Source: an uncultured Ruminococcus sp. (GTDB taxonomy: Bacteria > Bacillota > Clostridia > Oscillospirales > Acutalibacteraceae). Taken from it: DNA of 64,000 nucleotides. The stretch covers positions 1 through 64,000 of the forward strand of contig CACYSI010000014.1 of NCBI GenBank assembly GCA_902776975.1, read 5' to 3'. Under the pieces are notes generated by a model, which did not search any database, had not been told where the DNA came from, and worked only from the letters and a program-made list of their open reading frames with translations. The position numbers and the translations under genes were made by a program. Each line of letters starts with the position of its first letter. Position 1 is the stretch's first letter. Below, one piece after another: positions 33,289 through 41,948 of this stretch.

Positions 33289-34968
33289 TCAGGCCATCTG
33301 CGGAGAGCCGACGATATAGTTATCCGCACCCCCCGACCAGTTGGCGGCGTTTGAAAATGCTGCTTTCATCTCCTCGCTCGCTACATAGTAGGGTATGCGT
33401 TTGCCTTTTGAGTTAGTTGTCAAAAACACTCTGTCGAACGAGCTGTTCAGCTTAGGTATGCTTTCAGCGGTAGTAAAATGTGTCAGATCTACCCATTCGA
33501 GCATAGAGTCCGATCGGCTGTTCGTGTTCGACGCAGTCAAAAAGGCTCCCTGATTTATCCCTCCGTTTGCCGAGTACGACATATTCAGTACGATATACTT
33601 TACGCATGAGCACTGATAAAACGCGTATGTGCCTATAGATGTCGCCGTATAAGGGATAACTATGCTGTCCAACAGGCGGCAGGCGTTGAACGCGTACTCG
33701 CCGATCCTTTCGACAGCGGGAAATTCTATGTGTTTGAGACTTTTGCAGTTATAAAAGGCATTGCTGCTTATTTGAGAGCAGACATACAACGGCTCGATCC
33801 CCTCCAGTGAGACGCATCCGTCAAAGGCGTAGCTGTCTATGCTCTCGCACAAACTCAGTCCTATTATCCTTGTTATCGCGCAGCTTTGGAAGGCGGAGTA
33901 GCCTATACCCCTGCAGGCGCTCAGATCGATGATGCCCGAGATCACAGTCTCGCAGAACGCCCTGAAGCTCACATAAGTATATCTCGGCAGGTTGTTGAGC
34001 CGCCGGATATTAAAAGCGCCGTACAAAAAGCTGTCGCACATACTGGACAGCGATGTGTATTTTTTGCAGCATATCGCCTTAAGAGCGGTACAATCCTTAG
34101 CAGGAGCAGACCAGCCGTCGTATCTCGAGCCGCTGTTGAGCGTACAGGTTATACATTTGAGATTCATGCATTTTTCTATGGTACCGTTGCTTACTCTGAT
34201 GGATTTTGACGCTATGGTCTCGAGTCTTTTGCCTCCGGACAGTGCATAGTTCCTTGTTTCGACATTGTCCGCGAACTCGAGCTTGTACACAGCCGTTTTG
34301 GTTACGTCATCCCTGAAGAACGACCTGTTGTTTCGCGTCCCGAGTCTCAGAGTACCGTCGGTATGTATTTTTATAAGGTACTGTGCGGGATAATCGGCGT
34401 ATATGTGAGATATTACATATATATACTCGTTGTCGTCATACAGCTTTTGTGCTGAGGTATCGCAGATGTCCGTCTCTCCGTCGCCCCAGTCCACTGTCGC
34501 GCCACGGCTGTCGTAGTAAAATCCCAGAGATATCCTTACTCCGGTCACGACGCCGCTGCCTGTGTCGATCTCGCTCTCCATAGAAGGGTCAAGCTCTATG
34601 TAGACATGAGTTTTGCCGTCTGAGGTGATGTATTCGCATCCCACGTCGACTGTCTCGTTGTTCTCCACGCTCTCTTTAATCTCTGTCAGCGTCCAGTTCC
34701 AGCCGAGCGTTGTCAGACCCTCGTGAGAGGGCAGAGGCGGCAGCTCTGTCATATCCGATACCTCGGACGGTGACATTCTATGCAGTAAGGTGCCGTCGTA
34801 GTCGTAGAACCTCAGGACGTCCTTACCGGACAGCGTTATGCTGTCTACGGTGCTTCTCAGGTTTTGGCTGTTTCGGTTTTGCGGCATTACGGCTCCCTTG
34901 ATGTACAGACCTTGATACGCTGAGGCGATATTTGTGTTGATACGGTTTATTTCGCTTGCTATACTCAT
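33289..34968 (-). CDS. BspA-type leucine-rich repeat protein with phage tail-like N terminus
   Basis: 559 residues with no signal peptide. The first 45 residues (MSIASEINRINTNIASAYQ, then PQNRNSQNLRSTVDSI) resemble the start of phage tail or baseplate-associated proteins. A beta-rich middle (about 100-240) has DWGDGETDI, a PKD-like WGDG motif. The C-terminal half holds LRR_5/BspA repeats (SYAFDGCVSLEGI, SNAFYNCKSLKHIEFP, EYAFNACRLLDSIVIP, TYAFYQCSCVKYIVL), each about 22 residues. The lack of a signal suggests it leaves the cell by a phage tail-like or lytic route, or is a remnant of a tail fibre. Likely an adhesive tip. Confidence 0.75.
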   Translation of the reverse strand: MSIASEINRINTNIASAYQGLYIKGAVMPQNRNSQNLRSTVDSITLSGKDVLRFYDYDGTLLHRMSPSEVSDMTELPPLPSHEGLTTLGWNWTLTEIKESVENNETVDVGCEYITSDGKTHVYIELDPSMESEIDTGSGVVTGVRISLGFYYDSRGATVDWGDGETDICDTSAQKLYDDNEYIYVISHIYADYPAQYLIKIHTDGTLRLGTRNNRSFFRDDVTKTAVYKLEFADNVETRNYALSGGKRLETIASKSIRVSNGTIEKCMNLKCITCTLNSGSRYDGWSAPAKDCTALKAICCKKYTSLSSMCDSFLYGAFNIRRLNNLPRYTYVSFRAFCETVISGIIDLSACRGIGYSAFQSCAITRIIGLSLCESIDSYAFDGCVSLEGIEPLYVCSQISSNAFYNCKSLKHIEFPAVERIGEYAFNACRLLDSIVIPYTATSIGTYAFYQCSCVKYIVLNMSYSANGGINQGAFLTASNTNSRSDSMLEWVDLTHFTTAESIPKLNSSFDRVFLTTNSKGKRIPYYVASEEMKAAFSNAANWSGGADNYIVGSPQMA

Positions 34969-35394
34969 TTATGCATCTCAGCTTCCTTTCGATATGATAA
35001 CCTCTCCGATAATGACGGTATAAATACAATAGGTTGTATATTGTTATGCAACCATACCCAAAATACGGCTAAATAAGCCGGTTTTAGCTGTTGCGCTTGC
35101 GGTGTGTTTACAAAAATTTAACATTATATTTGTTCAATTTGTATATCACATAGGCGTTTTGCACAAAGCAGGCTTATGAAATCCGTGCAAAACAAATAGA
35201 ATGCTCGGTTATTATTCTGTATCGAAAATAAGTGAAGGTAAAGGATACCAAAAATGTTATTGATTTTTTACAAATTTTGTCCTATAATTTGCATAGAATG
35301 ATGTAGCTGTATACAAAAATACTGGTTTATGCGGCTATTTGCGATAAGATTATCTAAAGAATACTATTGATTAATAGCTTTTTACGGTGATGTT
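34969..35394. other. Divergent control region of the LRR gene and the surface-protein cluster
   Basis: The left part carries the minus-strand ribosome site of the LRR gene (GAAAGGAAG) and CGGCT/AGCCG hairpins near 35056. The right part carries the cluster promoter at 35260-35288. The leader to the first gene is about 100 bases, AT-rich and without clear structure. Confidence 0.5.
35260..35288 (+). promoter_or_regulatory. Promoter of the SipW/TasA-like cluster
   Basis: TTGATT (35260-35265) and TATAAT (35283-35288), 17-base spacing, about 105 bases upstream of the first gene. Confidence 0.75.
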
Positions 35395-36210
35395 ATGGAA
35401 GAGAAGACAAGGCAAGAGCTGATTTTGGAATTGAATAAACTGAAAAAGGCACAGGCTCGCATCAAGCGCAAGTTCACCTTCTTGATCAGCGTTATTGCCA
35501 TGCTTGTTCTGATAACCGCGACGCTGGCGTGGTTTACGCTCAGTAACTTTGCGTCGGTCAGCGAGATCAACCTTAAGATATCGACAGCGCCTGAGCTTTA
35601 TCTGGATATCGAGAGCCACGGCGCCGATGTTTCTATGTACAAAAAGGTTTTGACCAACGATATGATCAACTCATATCTGCGTTCGGTCAACGCTCCCGTG
35701 CTTCAGGATCAGCTCCTTGATCCCGTCACATCGTCCAACGGCGTTACCTTTGCGAGCCAGAACGGCTCCGCGCGTACCGCTAACGACACATCCTTCCTCG
35801 AGTTCAAGGTCTGGTTCATTGCTACCGCCGATATGTATGTACACCTTTCGGGTCAGACGGTTCAGGTAGAGGGCGCCGACGCTACCACTCGCTGCACCAC
35901 CACCGAGACAGGCATCAAGGCGGATGTCGTCAACGCTGTTCGTGTTTCTTATGATGACAACGGCACAGCTGCTATCTGGGAGCCTAACAAGGGCGCGGCG
36001 GTAGCAGGTCAGTCTACCTTTGACGTCGGTACTACCTTTGTGAACGACACCCGTGTATTCAGACTCAACAAGCTCGAGCCTAAGCAGATCACCATCCGCA
36101 TCTGGGCAGAGGGTAACGACCCCGAGTGCGACAACGACGTACAGGAGTCAAACGTATCCTTTGAGATGCTCTTCGGCGGCACGGATGAGAACAACAGCGC
36201 GTTTGAATGA
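35395..36210 (+). CDS. SipW-dependent-type surface protein, TasA/camelysin-like (1)
   Basis: 271 residues. A charged cytosolic helix (1-26) is followed by a hydrophobic signal segment (28-44) ending TATLAWF (residues 41-47), the cleavage-region motif of SipW-class substrates. The mature part is a beta-rich domain. Near the C terminus RIWAEGNDPEC (about 235-245) carries the motif shared by most proteins of this cluster, followed by a strand SNVSFEMLFGG. By analogy with TasA it would be processed by the SipW-like peptidase and assemble or display outside the cell. It is the first gene of the cluster, behind a sigma-A promoter. Confidence 0.75.
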   Translation: MEEKTRQELILELNKLKKAQARIKRKFTFLISVIAMLVLITATLAWFTLSNFASVSEINLKISTAPELYLDIESHGADVSMYKKVLTNDMINSYLRSVNAPVLQDQLLDPVTSSNGVTFASQNGSARTANDTSFLEFKVWFIATADMYVHLSGQTVQVEGADATTRCTTTETGIKADVVNAVRVSYDDNGTAAIWEPNKGAAVAGQSTFDVGTTFVNDTRVFRLNKLEPKQITIRIWAEGNDPECDNDVQESNVSFEMLFGGTDENNSAFE

Positions 36211-36218
36211 TTACATTT

Positions 36219-36752
36219 GGTTAACGGTTAACGGTTAACAGTTAACGGTTGAGGGAGGGCTTCGCCCTCAACTGATTGATATAGCAATGGGATAGGCTGA
36301 TTTATGAAAGGTAAACTTTCGGATTATTCTATGAGTCGTAGCTTTTTTATAACTGGCTTGTTAATGAGCGAAAAGAATATGTTATGTCGCGTCAGATTTT
36401 AAGAAGCGGAACAAGTATAGGAGCAAATATTCATGAAGCTGAATATGCGGCAAGCAAAGCAGATTTCAGAAACAAACTAAAGATAGCGGCTAAAGAAGCG
36501 AATGAAACAGAATACTGGCTTATTGTTTTAGAAAACACCGGCTATTTTGATGCTTCGTTCGATGACTTGAAGGTGCTGTTAAAGTCGATCATAAAAATGC
36601 TTACAGCTGCATTACGATCATTGGATTCTCATAATAGTTAACGAAAACAGAAAAACAATAGTATAATTGTTCGAGCGAAGCGAGTGACCTTCACCGTTAA
36701 CAGCGAAGCGAGTGACCTTCACCGTTAACCGTTCACTGTTAACCGTTAACTC
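36219..36752. repeat. GTTAAC-repeat-flanked cassette
   Basis: Left arm 36219-36270: four GGTTAAC-type units plus the GAGGGC-TTC-GCCCTC hairpin. Right arm about 36668-36752: the inverse (CACCGTTAAC, CCGTTCACTGTTAACCGTTAAC, split here), preceded by a tandem copy of GCGAAGCGAGTGACCTTCAC. The arms face each other like terminal inverted repeats around a broken four-helix-bundle gene. Related units stand at 10780-10850. Confidence 0.6.
36304..36641 (+). pseudogene. Four-helix-bundle protein (S23 / TIGR02436 family), N terminus broken
   Basis: From about 36360 the frame reads NERKEYVMSRQILRSGTSIGANIHEAEYAASKADFRNKL and continues to 36641, a clear match to the S23-type four-helix-bundle family that is often found inserted in rRNA genes and repeats. 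The N-terminal helix is lost: the ATG at 36304 opens another phase (MKGKLSDYSMSRSFF) that stops after 32 codons, and the family frame meets a TAG at about 36335. A deletion plus frameshift explains this. The ATG at 36384 could give an 85-residue remnant but has no ribosome site. Confidence 0.7.
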
Positions 36753-36854
36753 AAAAAAGATCTTTGGTTTAAACAAGCGCATAAACGCTTGATTAAATAG
36801 TAAACCTGTCCTCGTGTTTGGGACAATAATATTTATTTAAGGAGGAATTCTCAA

Positions 36855-37743
36855 ATGACAAACACAAAATTCAGAAAGAGAGCGTTACTCTCTTCCGTTG
36901 CCATGCTCCTCGTAGCTCTCGTAGCTCTTGGTTCGGCAACATTCGCATGGTTCAACACTCAGAATTCTGCAGCAGCTCGGTTGATTACGGCTCAGACTGA
37001 AAAGAGTTCTGACATCACCCTGTCCGAGGATGCTGGTTCACAGTATTCACCCTGGACTCACGACCTTCGTTTTTCCGCTAATAGCTTTGACGGCGTAACC
37101 GGCAAATTAGACCCTTGGTGATAGCACTCCGCTTATCCCTGTTACCACTAAAGACTTCTCCAGCTGGAAGAAGGTTGCTGCGGCTGATTCTAACGTTGGT
37201 TATGCGACCGAAGATTATGATAACGCATCTAAGAATCTTGTTTCTGAAGTGAAATGCAGCAAGCTTTATATTAAGTCTACTACCACTCAGGACATCAAGA
37301 TCACTCCTACCGTTTCAGCTGATACCAAAGCTGAGAAGATGGTTCGTTTAGCGCTCGTTCCGATCGACGCCAGCGGTTCTATTACTCAGAAGATCGACAC
37401 TAAGCCCATCATCTGGTGCGGCGGTACAGGCGGACTGAACGACCGTTCTGCTACTAAGTGGCAAGCAGCAGCTGAGGCATCGTCAGCACAGCCTCAGTGG
37501 ACTACCGGCACGACTGCGGTAACTTACAACGAAGGCACTGCTAACGAAGCTACATCTACTCCTTCTACTGTATACACCAGCCTCTCTGCTGCTCATTCTA
37601 TCGGCGAATTTGATGCTTCGTCTGCTGATGCTGTTGTTGCGTATGACGTATATGTTTGGGTCGAGGGTACTGACTTTGATTGTTTAGACAGCAATGCCGG
37701 TACGGCTGTAACCTTCTCCTTCAGCGTTACTGAGGATGCATAA
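36855..37743 (+). pseudogene. SipW-dependent-type surface protein (2), single-base frameshift
   Basis: The first part, 36855-37121, reads a basic N terminus, a hydrophobic signal segment and SATFAWFNTQNSAAA (AWF at residues 31-33), then stops at TGA after GKLDPW. The second part continues in another phase to 37743 with STPLIPVTTKDFSSWKKV, KLYIKSTTTQDIKI and the shared C-terminal motif VYVWVEGTDFDCLD. Removing one T of the CCTTGG at 37112-37118 gives GKLDPGDSTPLIPVTT and one frame of 295 residues. So it is a recent inactivation, a phase switch or a sequencing error. A strong AAGGAGGAA site precedes the ATG. Confidence 0.85.
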
Positions 37744-38355
37744 TCAGCTTCAATAATTGAAGTATATTTTTAAATCTAATCATCCTTTTGCTGTGATGTT
37801 CAGTATATAAGGGTGATTATATAAGAGATTTCTCTTTTAAATTATCATAAACGGCGGCGCGGGTGGCAAACACACGCCCGCGCCGCATAGGATAATTCCC
37901 GTGAGGGATTTATACTTGCTTTTTGATAAGACACGGCTCTGTATGAGCGGTCGGTCGCCCTGCGGCGACGGCCGTCGGACGTACGACATAGCTCGTCAAG
38001 AGTCGTTATGTGCCTCCATCGGTCTGACCCGGAGGCGGGATTTAGCCTCCCTTTCCTAAGGGAGGTGGCACGAAGTGCCGGAGGGTTGAAATAATTGACA
38101 ACCCCCAGTCACCATACGGTGACAGCCCCCTTGGGAAAGGGGGCCTGAATCCTCAGCAGTCAGATCAATCGTCTCTCGCTCCACCGGAGCAGAGGTCAAA
38201 ACGTTTTGAACTATGCGAAAATGGAGTGTAGGGGCGGAACGGCAGTTTCGCCCGAACACGCCCCTATCATCCTCCTTTTTGCATTCGAATGGATGATAAT
38301 TCTAATCTGTGCATATACCCATGTGTAGAGATTAAAATTATTTTGGAGAGATACA
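37744..38355. repeat. Hairpin-rich intergenic region with REP-like repeats
   Basis: No gene. It holds GCGGCGCGGG/CCCGCGCCGC (37851-37885, a strong stem after the broken gene), CGGTCGCC/GGCGACGG (about 37951-37972), a CCTCCCTTTC/AAGGGAGG hairpin with a CCCCCTT/AAGGGGG partner (38047-38146) and a TAGGGGCG/CGCCCCTA pair (38230-38266). The third is laid out like the repeat at 57874-58020. These look like several interspersed repeat families collected in one gap. Confidence 0.7.
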
Positions 38356-39174
38356 ATGAAAGAGAATGAATCAAAAACGCAGAATAAGTCCGCGTCCGTG
38401 CTCAAGAAGGTATTGAATACGGTAGTAAACATACTGATCGTAATAGTACTTATAACCTCTATCCTTATCGCCGTGCTGGCTTTGACCTCTAAGTCCAGCG
38501 GTATATCTACGATATTCGGATATACTATCCAGACCATCCAGTCCGACTCCATGAAGGGCGGCTCGCCCGACGGCTACGGCGGCAAGGACTTTGAAAAGGG
38601 CGACCTTATGATAGCCAAGGCTACCGAGTTTGATCCTAAGGCAGAGTATGATCTCGGCGACATAGTTACATATATCAAGAGTGACACTGATGGATCCGCT
38701 ATGTTGATAGTCCATAGGATATCTGATGTTTATACCGATGAAAACGGATTTAAGCGTTACCAGACATGGGGAGATAACAGAGAGATGGACCCCGATCCTG
38801 ATCAGGCTACTAAAGAGTATTATCTCCTGTCCTCTCAGATAGCGTCTGTATATTATACCAAGAATTATGAAGGCGCTATTTTAAAGGGAGTCGGCAACGT
38901 TATGGACTTCCTCCGTTCACAGCAGGGATTCTTCCTCGTAGTCCTGCTCCCGATGATCCTGTTCTTCATCTATGAGCTGATCAGAGTTATCCTCAACTTC
39001 GGTAATTACCGTAAGGCTCAGGCGGAAGAAGAAAAGCAGGCTGCAGTGAAAGCCGCCCTCGCTGAAAACAACGGAAACGCCAAGCCCGAAGAGTTCACTC
39101 CCGAGCAGATGGAACAGTTCAAGGAGTTCCTCAAGCAGCAAAAGGAACAAAACAAATCCGAAGAAGAACAGTAG
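38356..39174 (+). CDS. sipW: SipW-like type I signal peptidase (1)
   Basis: 272 residues. A membrane segment (about 22-45) is followed by the catalytic Ser in TIQSDSMKGG (Ser65) and, where classical bacterial enzymes have Lys, a His in LIVHRI (His120). This Ser/His dyad defines the SipW/ER type. GDIVTYIK lies between them. A second membrane segment near residues 190-215 is followed by a long Glu/Gln/Lys-rich cytosolic tail (FTPEQMEQFKEFLKQQKEQ). It would cut the [AS]-W-[FLI] signal segments of the neighbouring proteins. The tail may bind a cytosolic partner. ATG 38356 has a GGAGAG site. Confidence 0.88.
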   Translation: MKENESKTQNKSASVLKKVLNTVVNILIVIVLITSILIAVLALTSKSSGISTIFGYTIQTIQSDSMKGGSPDGYGGKDFEKGDLMIAKATEFDPKAEYDLGDIVTYIKSDTDGSAMLIVHRISDVYTDENGFKRYQTWGDNREMDPDPDQATKEYYLLSSQIASVYYTKNYEGAILKGVGNVMDFLRSQQGFFLVVLLPMILFFIYELIRVILNFGNYRKAQAEEEKQAAVKAALAENNGNAKPEEFTPEQMEQFKEFLKQQKEQNKSEEEQ

Positions 39175-39263
39175 GGGAGGGCGCGGAGCCTGTCTGCTCC
39201 TCCCGGCATACATCGAATCCTTAAGCAAGACAGATTTATCAGATTGTAAAGGAGCTGTTGCAA

Positions 39264-40199
39264 TTGAGCAAGAAACCTAAAAAAACCGAAGAGCCTTTCT
39301 CTCCTGAACAGCTCGACAGATTAGAGAATAAGGGCGATAAGCAAGTAGCTAACCAGCGCCAAAAAGAGGGTATATTCCAACGCTTTAACGCTAAGCGAGA
39401 CGCCAAGGATCTCGCAAAGCAGGTAAAGTGGAAACGAATTTCGGGTATCACCCTGATCGTTTTGGTGCTTGTTTTGTTGCTTCTTTGGATCATATCCTGG
39501 CTGCTGACTACCATAGGCGATCTTGTTATCACGGTTGACAGCGGCGCCGCTAAGCACGGTATCACTATCTCTGACAGAGCGCCGGGCGTGGACGACGGCT
39601 CAGGCTCGGGCGCTACCACCAAGCTCTCCGCCAACATGGTCAACGAGGTCACTAACATTACATATGACTGGCTGCCGGCTACCCTCGACCTCGAGTGGGA
39701 CGGCTCCCATAACGGCAAGAACTATCTCGCCTATACCTTCTATCTTACAAACAACGGTAAAGAGCTGCTCAACTATCAGAGTCAGCTGAAGGCTGTCCGC
39801 TCAGCCAAGGACGCCGATGAGGCAGTAAGAGTTATGGTATACAGAAACGCCGAGCCCGAGGTCTTTGCTAAAGAAAACAGAGACGGCAGCGCGTTTGAGA
39901 AGATATATAAAAAGGTGATCCCCGAAGGCTACAAGCCGCCCGAGTCGCTGACTCCTCCGGAGGAGCAGATCCAGAACAAAGAGCTTGTCGATCATACCGA
40001 TGAAGAGATCGTCATCCAGCCTTTTGTTGATCCTGAGACGGTATTCAACACCAACATCGAGGGCTTGGAGCCCGGTCAGACCGATAAGTATACTATCGTT
40101 ATGTGGATAGAGGGCGAGGATCCCGAGTGCCTTGACGACATACGCGAGGGCTATGTCAAGCTGATGTGGTTCTTCAACATTGAGGACGAAGAGCTTTAA
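39264..40199 (+). CDS. Membrane-anchored TasA-like protein (3)
   Basis: 311 residues from TTG 39264, nine bases after AAAGGAG. A long, charged cytosolic N terminus of 58 residues (EEPFSPEQLDRLENKG echoes the tail of the preceding peptidase) leads to a membrane segment (61-83, WIISWLLTT). An outside beta domain ends with IVMWIEGEDPECLDDIREGYVKLMWFF, a clear copy of the cluster motif. The SW near residue 79 may be a cleavage site, but the segment looks more like a stable anchor. It may be an anchor or assembly platform for the secreted family members. A Pro/Glu-rich stretch lies at about residues 215-235. Confidence 0.68.
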   Translation: MSKKPKKTEEPFSPEQLDRLENKGDKQVANQRQKEGIFQRFNAKRDAKDLAKQVKWKRISGITLIVLVLVLLLLWIISWLLTTIGDLVITVDSGAAKHGITISDRAPGVDDGSGSGATTKLSANMVNEVTNITYDWLPATLDLEWDGSHNGKNYLAYTFYLTNNGKELLNYQSQLKAVRSAKDADEAVRVMVYRNAEPEVFAKENRDGSAFEKIYKKVIPEGYKPPESLTPPEEQIQNKELVDHTDEEIVIQPFVDPETVFNTNIEGLEPGQTDKYTIVMWIEGEDPECLDDIREGYVKLMWFFNIEDEEL

Positions 40200-40303
40200 G
40201 CAAATCGAATTGTAAGACCGTTTCGTGACAGCGACAGTCTTAACCTGGTAAATTTAGGATTAAATTCCTTCAGAAAATACATTTCGCACAAGGAGTAGAG
40301 CAT

Positions 40304-41848
40304 ATGGATACTTTATTTAAATTCTTATTTGAGTTCCTCAAGCAGTTCTTCGGCTCGATCTGGGGCGCTATAGCGGGTATCTTCACCGGTATCATAGGCG
40401 CTTTCAACTTCCCGAAGTATATCGAGATCATCGAGAATTATACCGGTCAGGGTCAGCTCGGCAAGGGCGTTGCGTGGGTCGTTGCCATCATCGCTATGCT
40501 GCTTATGGCTGCCGTGCTCGGTCTGATCATCTTCTTCATAGTCAAGGGTATCCTCAAGCTCGTCAAATTCAAGAAGAAGGCTAAGGATACCAACGACCTT
40601 GTAAACGAGGTCAACGCTCTTAATAAAGAGGTCATGCGTCTGAATCTTGAAAAGGATAAGATCCTCTCCATGAAGGTCTCTCAGATCGGTCTCAACCCCA
40701 ACGAGATCTCGGAGCTCACCGGCGAAGAGCTGGAGGCTCTCAACAAGGACGAAGAGGAAGAGGTTTCTACCGGCCGCTTCAACAAGCTGGTCACTATCGA
40801 CGAAGAGTGGGCGGATTATCAGCCCGAGCCCTACGATTGGGATGTCACTCTCCCCGAGTTTGTCACCAACTTCCGCAACTTCGCTTGCTCGCGTATGCAC
40901 TACTGGTATGAGATCAAGCTTCTCCGCTGCTTCGTAGCAGGCTTTGCTTCCGGTCGACTGACTATCCTGCAGGGTATTTCCGGTACAGGTAAAACCTCAC
41001 TGCCTTATGCTTTCGGTAAGTATGTCTGCAATCCCGCGGTAATCGCTTCGGTTCAGCCTTCATGGCGTGACCGTACCGAGCTCTTCGGTTACTACAACGA
41101 GTTTACAAAGAGATATAACGAGACCGAGCTTCTCCGCGCTCTGTATGAGGCTTCTTACAACGAGAACGTTTATGTAGTTATCCTCGATGAGATGAACATC
41201 GCCCGTGTCGAGTACTACTTCGCAGAGATGCTGTCCATCCTCGAAATGCCCGCTCACGATGAGTGGATCGTAGAGATCGTCGCCGCCCCCTGGCCCGATG
41301 ATCCTAAGCATCTTGACCACGGTAAGCTGACTATCCCCGACAACATCTGGTATGTCGGTACCGCTAACAACGATGACTCTACCTTCGCTATCACCGATAA
41401 GGTTTATGACCGTGCGATGCCTATCGACATCAACACCAAGGGCAAGCCCTTCGAGGCTCCCGACACACCGCCCTGTCATATCAACTATAAGCACTTTACA
41501 AAGCTGCTTGAGGACGCTGTTGCCGCTAACCCGATCAGCGAGGAGAACCTCAAGAAGATTGAGATCCTCGACGATTATGTTATCGAGCATTTCCGCGTAG
41601 CTTTCGGTAACCGTGTCATGAAGCAGATCAACACCTTCGTCCCCGCCTTTGTAGGCTGCGGCGGAACAGAGGTTGACGGCATCGACTATGCACTGTGCAA
41701 AAAGGTATTCCGTAAGTTCGAGGCACTGAACATCTCTTATATCCGTGATGAGATCGACGGTCTTGTACAGCAGCTCGATCAGCTGTTCGGCCGTGAGAAC
41801 ATGAACGAGTGTAAAGAATATGTCCGTATGCTCCAGAAGATGACCTGA
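40304..41848 (+). CDS. Membrane-tethered McrB-like AAA+ ATPase
   Basis: 514 residues. Two hydrophobic stretches (about 12-34 and 55-83) anchor it, followed by a coiled coil (about 94-122) and an acidic linker. The AAA+ domain has Walker A GISGTGKTS (224-232), Walker B VVILDEMN (291-298, the DEMN form of McrB/dynein-like AAA_5 ATPases), sensor 1 VGTANND (351-357) and an Arg in DRAMP. McrB proteins normally drive the McrC nuclease on DNA. Here the membrane anchor and surface-protein neighbours argue for a different job, such as energising assembly or export. It is followed by a DUF2357-like coiled-coil gene. Confidence 0.8.
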   Translation: MDTLFKFLFEFLKQFFGSIWGAIAGIFTGIIGAFNFPKYIEIIENYTGQGQLGKGVAWVVAIIAMLLMAAVLGLIIFFIVKGILKLVKFKKKAKDTNDLVNEVNALNKEVMRLNLEKDKILSMKVSQIGLNPNEISELTGEELEALNKDEEEEVSTGRFNKLVTIDEEWADYQPEPYDWDVTLPEFVTNFRNFACSRMHYWYEIKLLRCFVAGFASGRLTILQGISGTGKTSLPYAFGKYVCNPAVIASVQPSWRDRTELFGYYNEFTKRYNETELLRALYEASYNENVYVVILDEMNIARVEYYFAEMLSILEMPAHDEWIVEIVAAPWPDDPKHLDHGKLTIPDNIWYVGTANNDDSTFAITDKVYDRAMPIDINTKGKPFEAPDTPPCHINYKHFTKLLEDAVAANPISEENLKKIEILDDYVIEHFRVAFGNRVMKQINTFVPAFVGCGGTEVDGIDYALCKKVFRKFEALNISYIRDEIDGLVQQLDQLFGRENMNECKEYVRMLQKMT

Positions 41849-41948
41849 TAATTTGTACATATTATTTCTTTGGATTGAATGAATAGGGGAGGAGCTCTCT
41901 CCTCACTCAGATAGTAATTGACTTGCCCTATAAGGAGTGTGAGCAGCT

